Shown: piece by piece, positions 45,001 through 50,000 of the stretch
How positions within the stretch are numbered: the stretch's first letter is position 1
How the letters are laid out: each line of letters opens with the position of its first letter
Origin: Bolinopsis microptera
Lineage: Eukaryota > Ctenophora > Tentaculata > Lobata > Bolinopsidae
Length of the DNA stretch: 50,000 nt
Direction of reading: 5' to 3'
Assembly: GCF_026151205.1 (NCBI RefSeq)
Contig: NC_087079.1
Location: 15,680,445-15,730,444, forward strand
The notes under the pieces: generated by a model
The model's input: only the letters and a program-made list of their open reading frames with translations
The model's database searches: none
What the model was told of the DNA's origin: nothing
Position numbers and translations under genes: made by a program

Positions 45001-45930
45001 ATTGGGATTTGCTGGAGAGAAAAAGAATTCAAAAAATGAGTTCTCAAATTAATTTCAATTAATCTTTGATAAAGTAAAAATGGTCTGCGAAGTAAAAAGT
45101 TATCACCGGCTATCTATCGAATGTGGGAGTTGATAGTAAAGAGTAGAAAATGGGATTTTACAGTGCAAACAAACCAAAACATGAAAATAGCTCACCCAAA
45201 CAGACAGTGCAAATCAACAAATCTGAGACTTTTTCATGGAATTGAAGTATCTGTGCTTCTCTATCGTTACCGACTTTAATCTGAAAATAATTATTCAGTT
45301 AAATAGTGAAAAAGGTGTCGTGTTTTGAAAGGCTGAAATAAGTGATAGGATCTCTACCAACCGAGGAGAAATGTAGCTCATCAACAACATCAGAATTTAT
45401 ATCATTTTGATGAAAATCTATAGATTATGACAGAATTTGTTTTGCAGGAGGCAACTTAGAATTATATCAAGTATCAGACAACTTCCGTTGTACTGTGATT
45501 ATTAATTCATAAAACTGTAAAATAACAAACATTTCAACAAATATAAATTATACATTTTCATAGATACGTAATGGTAATAGGATACATAATGGTAATAGAC
45601 CATACCCTTTTAGTTTTATTTCTCGGAGTGTCCCGGTCAGGTGACGAGTCACGTGAGTGCCTGAGATTCTCCTCCAGGTCTCTTGAATACTGCCTGAATA
45701 AATGTGGATAACCAAATGTGATGAAAACTGAAAAAAATCAGCAGAAATCTTAATTATAAGTCATAGCGTGTGATTTTGATCATATTTCGAGGAGTTTCTT
45801 GAATACATTTTTTTTAAATAATTCATTACTTGGCAGTACATCACTAATAAAATCACTCACAAATTGTTGGACATAATTATTCGATTAGTTCAAACCTTTG
45901 TCTATTCCAGTGTTCTGAACTTCCTGACAT
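27022..45930 (-). CDS. CYHR1: Cysteine/histidine-rich RING and TRAF-like zinc-finger protein (CYHR1/ZTRAF1 orthologue), 10 exons
   Basis: Exons 45930-45896, 45693-45606, 45280-45196, 45011-44920, 36319-36150, 35965-35812, 35704-35647, 34188-34097, 33383-33243 and 27156-27022 (stop 27024-27022) join in phase to 349 residues. A C3HC4 RING is built from C65xxC68, C79, H83, C86xxC89 and C106xxC109, including [12 protein letters not shown] and LLADARIK, both close to the vertebrate protein. It is followed by TRAF-type zinc-finger spacing (residues 130-190) and a C-terminal beta domain with [13 protein letters not shown] and [13 protein letters not shown]. The start Met follows from an in-phase exon of 35 nt with donor GTTTGA and is the least certain point. 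The family is linked to galectin-3 binding and ubiquitin-ligase-like folds; function here is inferred. Introns 4 and 9 host other genes and elements. Confidence 0.94.
27157..27460 (+). repeat. Minisatellite of 12-13-bp gaggttattttg/gaggttatatt units against CYHR1 last-exon acceptor
   Basis: About 16 regular units run to about 27355, then degenerate copies to 27460. On the sense strand each unit reads AACCTCAA with A/T-rich filler; the terminal unit reads AACCTCAG and is the 3' splice site before exon 27156-27022. A single base (A to G) separates a silent unit from the used acceptor. Confidence 0.92.
28813..29286 (+). repeat. Minisatellite gtgtatacacggaacagt / gtgtatagt units
   Basis: About 470 bases alternate between an 18-base unit (gtgtatacacggaacagt or gtgtatactcggcacagt) and a 9-10-base spacer unit (gtgtatagt) in varying numbers. 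All frames on both strands are largely open because the units lack stops, which makes spurious Tyr/Thr/His-rich and Cys/Ile/Val-rich ORFs. Confidence 0.95.
29399..29491 (+). repeat. Tandem ctatacattatacatttgt repeat, about 20-bp unit
   Basis: Four to five units of tctgctatacattatacatt with small length changes. Non-coding. Confidence 0.88.
30604..30745 (+). repeat. Direct repeat flanking the GPCR (left copy)
   Basis: It shares gtagtgtta, attaccacatttttaa and ggtggtaaatactggatttg with a diverged copy at about 32503-32615 on the other side of the GPCR, in the same orientation. This fits a former tandem array of GPCR units. Confidence 0.65.
30928..31898 (+). CDS. Intronless rhodopsin-class (class A) GPCR, apparent frameshift before TM1
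   Basis: Seven hydrophobic segments run from about 31020 to 31880. TM2 has [11 protein letters not shown] (the LxxxD theme). The end of TM3 reads [15 protein letters not shown], so the DRY motif is replaced by TSK while the following YPLRF is kept. TM6 is short on the usual CWxP, and TM7 reads SNFYIY instead of NPxxY. A good ATG at 30928 with an Asn-glycosylation motif (NKT) opens a plausible N terminus, but it is one base out of frame with the 7TM region; the switch would lie near 31005-31020. This is either a 1-nt indel, a short unseen intron or a decayed start. The gene lies in the last intron of CYHR1 on the opposite strand. The ligand is unknown. Confidence 0.83.
32503..32615 (+). repeat. 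Direct repeat flanking the GPCR (right copy)
   Basis: Diverged copy of the left block, including attaccgcatttttaa and ggtggtaaatactggatttg. About 1.9 kb separates the two. Confidence 0.65.
33052..33295 (-). repeat. 119-bp tandem duplication spanning a CYHR1 splice donor
   Basis: Two almost identical 119-bp copies differ by one visible base in the exon-derived part (agcgtctc/agcatctc). Each contains the last 53 nt of exon 33383-33243, its donor GGAG/GTGAGA and intron sequence rich in ctctaaactctaa. The intronic copy (donor at about 33124) is a decoy exon end; using it would add 119 nt and meet a stop soon after the first donor. Confidence 0.92.
33524..33672 (+). repeat. attaatggaac 11-mer array
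   Basis: About 12 copies of attaatggaac (variants ggatc, ggagc), in CYHR1 intron 8. It resembles the attaat-containing decamers of the hairpin elements at 34.2 and 41 kb but has no inverted end. Confidence 0.92.
34226..34377. mobile_element. Compact hairpin element with gggcattaat decamers, followed by poly-C
   Basis: From gggtaaggacattaatg it runs through about five gggcattaat units, then caatggcagtctgag, caaaattttaaaatactg, and an inverted unit ccattaatgcccgtcgg ending at taccccc (34342), next to a C-rich run to 34377. The same order (decamers, caatg-cag, caaaatttt, aatactg, inverted unit) is seen twice in the 41-kb element. No clear target duplication is seen, partly because of the poly-C. 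Confidence 0.6.
34965..35160 (+). repeat. Two small tandem repeats
   Basis: cctggtaaccttgtata-type units (x3, about 34974-35013) and a 20-bp unit atctgcagtgcagttaaact (x3.5, about 35088-35158), both in CYHR1 intron 7. Confidence 0.85.
36071..36117 (+). repeat. C-rich run cggccccc
   Basis: Short repeats of ggccccc lead into a poly-C stretch in CYHR1 intron 5, about 30 bases from the donor of exon 36319-36150. Confidence 0.8.
37056..37265 (+). CDS. Small single-pass membrane protein candidate (69 aa)
   Basis: An ATG opens a complete frame with a charged N terminus ([15 protein letters not shown]), one hydrophobic segment ([18 protein letters not shown], about residues 25-42), then a short tail with a second mildly hydrophobic part. 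It sits in CYHR1 intron 4 on the opposite strand, with no evident partner exon. Composition is more protein-like than the overlapping antisense frame. No family recognised; chance occurrence is possible. Confidence 0.35.
   Translation: MASLRERYEDDEKYRLVQKYLSNKVCLFIGGVAFCLLIGTVWNIKKCPELGVIASGLNIAILKLAARIK
37486..37552 (+). repeat. taactgg heptamer array
   Basis: About nine perfect copies of the 7-mer taactgg. Confidence 0.95.
37725..37872. mobile_element. 148-bp MITE with 11-bp target duplication
   Basis: The ends cagagacaaaaggaaatcgc and the complement of cagggacaaaaggaaatcgc form about 21-bp inverted repeats. ttctttacgag flanks both sides (37714-37724, 37873-37883). The CAGRGAC start is hAT-like, but hAT makes 8-bp duplications; 9-11 bp suits Mutator-like elements. 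Inside are further cgcgatttt motifs. Non-coding. Confidence 0.8.
38594..38850 (+). repeat. About 80-90-bp direct repeat x3 inside the TIR unit
   Basis: Three diverged copies share tctaatgatgtttcat, aaaagttatcgctcaaacaa, gtcacgatattatatta. They lie between the left TIR and the reverse transcriptase. Non-coding. Confidence 0.85.
39110..42007 (+). pseudogene. Non-LTR-type reverse transcriptase, decayed and interrupted
   Basis: The largest open piece (39258-40550) has the RT fingers ([17 protein letters not shown]), motif A ([13 protein letters not shown]), motif B ([13 protein letters not shown]) and the catalytic box YSDD in place of the usual YADD. The C-terminal part (40551-40987, then 41797-42007) has the LINE-type thumb/tail pattern ([14 protein letters not shown]) and ends at a stop at 42005-42007. 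Damage: a frameshift in an A7 run near 39193, a TAG at 40548-40550 in otherwise continuous frame, and an 801-bp element inserted at 40988. No endonuclease domain is visible, so the 5' part is missing or was never present. It sits inside the TIR unit and converges on the minus-strand gene next door. Confidence 0.9.
40988..41788. mobile_element. 801-bp hairpin-TIR element inserted in the reverse transcriptase
   Basis: Target duplication gctacact at 40980-40987 and 41789-41796; removing the insert restores the RT frame (ATLG then CQTLKG). The ends read gggggaatgcaacgtcaatt and complement gggggtgatgcaacgtcaat. Next to each end is an array of about six gtcaattaat decamers, then gtcaatgtcag, a spacer and aatactgacattaattgac, the inverted decamer. 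The interior is AT-rich and non-coding. The 8-bp duplication is compatible with hAT, P or Merlin, but the G5 ends fit none of these well. Confidence 0.85.
42058..43597 (-). pseudogene. Unidentified nuclear-type protein of the TIR unit (zinc ribbon N terminus), frameshifted
   Basis: Successive frames on one strand form one likely protein of about 500 residues. The N terminus from ATG 43597-43595 has CKC and CLRC spaced as a zinc ribbon. Next come a 23-residue repeat (x2) with [13 protein letters not shown], a Ser/Thr/Lys-rich region, and a degenerate module [12 protein letters not shown] / [12 protein letters not shown]. Then a more ordered part ([20 protein letters not shown]), a basic patch KSKKRRRR and a C terminus ending at 42058. 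Frame switches lie near 43490, 43150 and an A7 run near 42648. I do not recognise the family; there is no DDE transposase signature I can see. It is tail to tail with the reverse transcriptase, 50 bases away. Confidence 0.55.
43932..44919. other. CYHR1 intron 4, right part
   Basis: No convincing gene. An open frame at 44025-44273 has one hydrophobic stretch but no start context or family signature. A similar motif (agattgcaagaacgaagttt, agatcacaggaacggagttt) occurs near 44233 and 44549, suggesting a diverged repeat. Confidence 0.35.
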
Positions 45931-46225
45931 TCTGATAGAGAGTATTAAATCAATGAGCAGAAAATTACAAGTGCAATAATTATTATTGAACGAAAGTAAA
46001 CAACATGGCAAAATTGTTTGGAGATTCAGCAGCGACAACCAAAGAATTGGAGCCTGTGTTTTGATCTTGATCTCTTAGTACAATGGTAAAAGTACAGATT
46101 ATGCACATTCATAACTAATTCATAATTGCTCAGATGGAGTTCTACATAATATCTGCTCGGAACTATTCACTATCAATTATAAAAAAGGAAAAAAAAGGCT
46201 AAAAGCGATTCGACAAAAATCCCTA

Positions 46226-47056
46226 TTATATAAAACATGGGTCCGTGACGGTGAAAATTCCAAAATCTTTGGGTTCAGCGTCCTGTTTTTCAACAGCGAT
46301 ATCTAAAGGTGAAAGACCTTTGTTGTTTCTCAACATTAGGTTTATGCTTTTCTGTTCTGTTAGGTACTTGACGACTTCAGCTTTCCTGGATATAATGGCC
46401 TTGTGAATGCTTGTGTTACCGTCTTCATCTGTGATATTGATATCAACATTAGCCTCATTACATTACCAGCGCACACAGTCGAAGTGTCCTCTATGTGTTG
46501 TATGTAGAGGTGTTTGACTCTTGTCCCCCTTACTAATTATATCTGCACTGAGTGTACAGAGATATTGCATACAGTCTAGGTTACCCTTTGCTGCTGCGTA
46601 GTGCAGTGCTGTGTTGTCAAGTGCATCTCTAACGTGCAGTGTACATCTGCACCTTGATCACAGAGATACCGCACACAGTCACAGTAACCATTTAGTGATG
46701 CTATGTTTAGAGGTGTTCTACCATTGTCCCCCTTCCTGCTCTTGTCTGCACCATTTAAACATAGATATTTAATACAGTCTAGTTTACCATACCGAGCAGC
46801 CCAGTGCAGAGTTGTGTCATTGTCCTCATCTATAGCATGTATGTCTGCACCTTGATCACAGAGATAGGATAAAATCTGCCCATCTCCAACCTTTGCAGCA
46901 ACATGACGTACCAACTCCTTATACTCTCCAGTTCTTTCTTGTAGGATTGGTTTCAGCGTTACATTGTCAACACTATTACACAATCTTTGTATTTTCACAT
47001 AGTTATTTTCTTCTGTTGCTTCCCTTAACTTCAAGCAACTGCTTAGAAACGTCCAT
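46226..47056 (-). pseudogene. Ankyrin-repeat protein, broken
   Basis: Ankyrin repeats are plain: TTLHWAARYGKLDCIKYLC, RTPLNIASLNGYCDCVRYLC, and in the next frame TALHYAAAKGNLDCMQYLC and TPLHTTHRGHFDCVRW. The likely start is MDVSKQLLEV (ATG 47056-47054). Lesions: a frame change just after the start (about 47030), another near 46635 within a repeat, and an in-frame TAA after HFDCVRW (about 46465). The frame then continues with two more repeats to a stop at 46228-46226. No introns, so it may be a retrocopy or a decayed member of a large ankyrin family. It lies about 300 bases upstream of the CYHR1 start on the same strand. Confidence 0.8.
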
Positions 47057-47751
47057 TAACTTGATAAAATTGAGAACCAAAGCACTATTAATACAAGCAC
47101 AGGCAGCTGACTTAAAAAATACTTGGACTCCACAAACAATTTTAAATTGCAGTAATCAAATCTAATTGCAGCGGCACACACTTACTATTACTATCATGAT
47201 TGTACTATAGACAGAAAATCTCTCAAATCGATTTTGGGCGCTTTAAACCATTTGTTGTAATGTTTTTAGATACTAAATAATATCTAAATTTATAAAAAAA
47301 TTTATCGGAACGAATTAATTGATATTTAATAATTTATTCCGTAGTTTTATCTGATTATGATATTGATATTGTTATTATTGAACAAAGCTAACTCTAGACA
47401 TAGTTAATATTACTTCTTTTAACAAAGGGACTTGGAGTATAAACAACCAAGTTTGCATAAATTTCTATCCAACCAAGAACTCAGGAGGCAAAGGTGGGTG
47501 TGTAAACTTTTGGTCTGCACTCTCCGATCCTGTATCACCCTGGATTCTTCTCGACGTATCTTTGTAAAAGGTATACACCTTCTAGTCAATCTCTTGCTAC
47601 TCCAAGTCCCCTAAGATATCTGATCTAAAGTTCGTGCTAGTTATACAAATAATATAATAAAATTATTCAAACAATATACACATAATATAGCAATGACCCT
47701 ATATGAAATCTACCCTTTAAGAATTAAAAAAGTTTCTTAAACAATCAAAAA

Positions 47752-47928
47752 TTACCCTTGGCCTTGTGGCTCCAAGTTAAGATCTAGACTGTTTATATCA
47801 ACAATGTTTGTTCTCGCACCTCTGTCTCCACGGAGAGAAATCACTATTGTTCTTAGGATTTCAAAGCGAAGGCGCTTTCTAATGTATCCTACAGCATCCG
47901 AGTACCTCTGGCCAGTGTGGTACTCCAT
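47752..47928 (-). pseudogene. Short retroelement-like C-terminal remnant (58 codons)
   Basis: A complete small frame from ATG 47928-47926 contains RYSDAVGYIRKRLRFEILRT followed by IVISLRGDRG. This arrangement (basic helix, then LRG-R) resembles the C-terminal end of polyproteins seen in invertebrate retroelements. The recollection is general and was not checked. It could equally be a short exon of an unknown gene. Confidence 0.35.
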
Positions 47929-50000
47929 CTTACTGGCCAGCTTTACATATTATGAAATATATTTTTGTCTGCTTTAATTGATACTAAATAAAATTGTTGT
48001 TTTCTTGAAATTGTTGTTTTCTTTCTCAGCCTGACTATCACTATTTATTGTTCAATGTTTTCATGGATAAGAAAAGCTAAATATATTTGTTTGGGATAAT
48101 GAGTAGATAAAGGCTGCTTCACAAAGTCTATCTGGGCTTACTGGATTTGTAGACCTAGATATTTTCAGTTCTGAAATGTATAAAATATGTTACAGCTGAA
48201 AGCAGCGTATTTTGCCCCATTTTGATCACTATATCAACTCCGATATCCACCAAATTTTTCGGACATTTGTGAAAGCCTTGTTGAAAGGTCGTCGCCAATT
48301 TCCAGAATGATCTCATTTAAGGAACTGAAGATATATCCGAATAATACGACAAAAATGGTCAAATTTGGACGAATTTGGTCAAATTACGAGATTTTTACAG
48401 CTACTTTTGCTCCAAACGCCGCGCACCATCAAATTTGTATTGGCACCTAGGCGAAACTCACTGATCTTTCCAAAAAGGTATGACAAATTTGGTATTGTGA
48501 AAATTCTCACAGTCTCTAGAAAACAGTGGTACAAAAATTTTTAAAATCAATTAAAGTTGTAGTTAATTAATAAATTTGTAGTTAATCATTTATTAATTTT
48601 GGTGGTTAGATATTTATATTTGCACTGTCCATACTACATTTATGAGGCTGTCAACATTTCAAACACAAATAAAACCAGTGTTACAAGTCTGACGATCATT
48701 CTTCAAAATAGATCGACAATCGAATACCTTTTTTGTACAATCAACAGTGCAGCCAATCTTTGGAAAAAAAGTAACGTGTTGATGATGATGATCGGTCATA
48801 TTTTTAGCCATGTTGTTCATGTTGACATGGTCGGTTCCGCTTATGTATAGCTTGATGTGATTTTTATTGTCATACGTTGTATGACCCGCCGCGCACGAAG
48901 TGCGCGGCTCCCCTTGTATCGTCGATACAATAAACTTATAATTAGGGAATAAACAAATTACAGAATATTGTATAACTATTAGAAAAAGTGGAGGTAGCGG
49001 TGTGGTGCATTAATAGATTGACAGCCTACTGATTTAAATTGTTTTTAATTATTATTAAATCTAAAATAGCTAATAATTTAATAAATTATTAACAGGCCCC
49101 TTAACGTGGGCAATAACATACGCTTTATAAATTATATAAACAAATTGAAGTTTATTTTCCAATGTTGTTAAGTGTCTCTTTAGATCTGTTTTGGTCTTTC
49201 GTGGGAGTTCCCACATTTGTTGGTTGAGAATGCTCAACATAACATGTTGTTTTTAAGTGAGCATAGTGGGTATATTTTTGGATCAAAAGGCTGCAATATG
49301 GCAACTTTAAAATTGGTTCTTTTAATCGTTTATTAAATATCAGTTTAAAAATACATAAATCTGGAATAGTGAAACAAATTTTAGTGAAACAAATTTAAAA
49401 TTTTATCCTTTATTTTACAATCATAATATAATAATATTTATAAGCCTCCGTTTTGAAAGTTTTAAATTTTAATACATTCACATTTCTATTTAAAATTCAA
49501 TTTTATGTACAAGTCAATAACTGGCCGCCAAAGCCGCGCATTCTTGAAAACAGGATTAACTTGATTATAGTTATACGACTATGTAAATTTAAAACTATCC
49601 GTGGTTTTTTCTTTTAAATAAATAAATTATAACTTTACCTAAGTCCAAAGCCAGCTTTGAAAAATTTACTATTAAATCATAATATATCGTCAACTTTAAA
49701 TATTTACAATGCAACAATTCATTAATCTGTAAACACGCGTACTCCAGCCCCTAAACGCATAAATTGTTATGCGGCGCTGCTCAAGCCGCGCACGCACGTA
49801 TTATTTTATACTGTTTGCTTTCTAATAAATATCGTGCCAATGTGTACGTCTAAATTGTAAACGTTCATGTTTTGTGTAAAGTGAATCCAATTGGGACTAG
49901 TGACAAGGATAAGGACCCAAGTGCCTGTACGGCTTTTTCGGACCCCTGTGGACCACTACTCTTGAAATCACTCTACAACATTGAACATCTATATCTACTA
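47929..50000. other. AT-rich terminal interval, probably dispersed repeats
   Basis: No gene is supported. The stretch at about 48200-48490 has the flat, unbiased composition of an old repeat. The motif gccgcgca recurs at 48420, 48889, 49533 and 49787, unusual in such AT-rich DNA. The triple hairpin cluster at 48869-48930 is described separately. Confidence 0.4.
48869..48930. repeat. Three adjacent short hairpins with 3-base loops
   Basis: GTCATAC-GTT-GTATGAC (48869-48885), GCCGCGCAC-GAA-GTGCGCGGC (48888-48908) and TTGTATC-GTC-GATACAA (48914-48930) follow each other with spacers of 2 and 5 bases. All stems are perfect. They look like the structured end of a mobile element or a structured RNA; the identity is unknown. 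Confidence 0.85.

Overview
This is eukaryotic, AT-rich, intron-rich DNA from an animal. The best guess is a non-bilaterian such as a cnidarian, possibly a hydrozoan, because short-exon GT-AG genes are mixed with many private minisatellites, MITEs and a cnidarian-like non-LTR reverse transcriptase. The sequence alone does not fix the species. I see no rRNA or tRNA gene and no prokaryotic features.

Layout. (1) About 0.6-17.7 kb, minus strand: a nearly complete 6-phosphofructo-2-kinase/fructose-2,6-bisphosphatase gene. Eleven coding exons were joined by hand with consistent phases into 459 codons that keep all catalytic motifs. Its 11-kb intron (5,666-16,639) holds two more multi-exon genes facing each other. 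One is a plus-strand type I membrane receptor (6,671-11,464) with a novel N-terminal domain, CCP/sushi, a Cys-rich module, CCP, a TM and a tail. The other is a minus-strand CCP protein with a probable GPI signal (12,592-15,940). (2) 17.7-27 kb: mostly non-coding, with a Merlin-type non-autonomous DNA transposon that has a perfect 8-bp target duplication and a short unidentified two-exon minus-strand gene. (3) 27.0-45.9 kb, minus strand: a complete ten-exon CYHR1/ZTRAF1-type RING plus TRAF-like zinc-finger gene (349 codons). Its last intron carries a plus-strand intronless rhodopsin-class GPCR. Its 8.6-kb fourth intron carries a 5.8-kb TIR-bounded unit (38,149-43,924). That unit contains a decayed reverse transcriptase and, tail to tail, an unidentified zinc-ribbon protein. 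The reverse transcriptase is itself split by an 801-bp element with 8-bp target duplications. (4) 46-50 kb: a broken ankyrin gene, a small retroelement-like remnant and a cluster of three tiny hairpins.

Two patterns stand out. First, tandem arrays repeatedly sit on or directly against splice junctions, and in two cases exon sequence itself has been multiplied. Second, the 38-kb, 41-kb and 34-kb elements share one end design: a G-run, a short spacer, an array of roughly 9-10-mers, then an inverted copy that folds the end into a hairpin. They have different sequences but the same architecture, which suggests an undescribed transposon group. The host genes PFKFB and CYHR1 are clean. The frameshifts are confined to the GPCR, the ankyrin locus and element genes, so decay is likely, although homopolymer assembly errors are not excluded.
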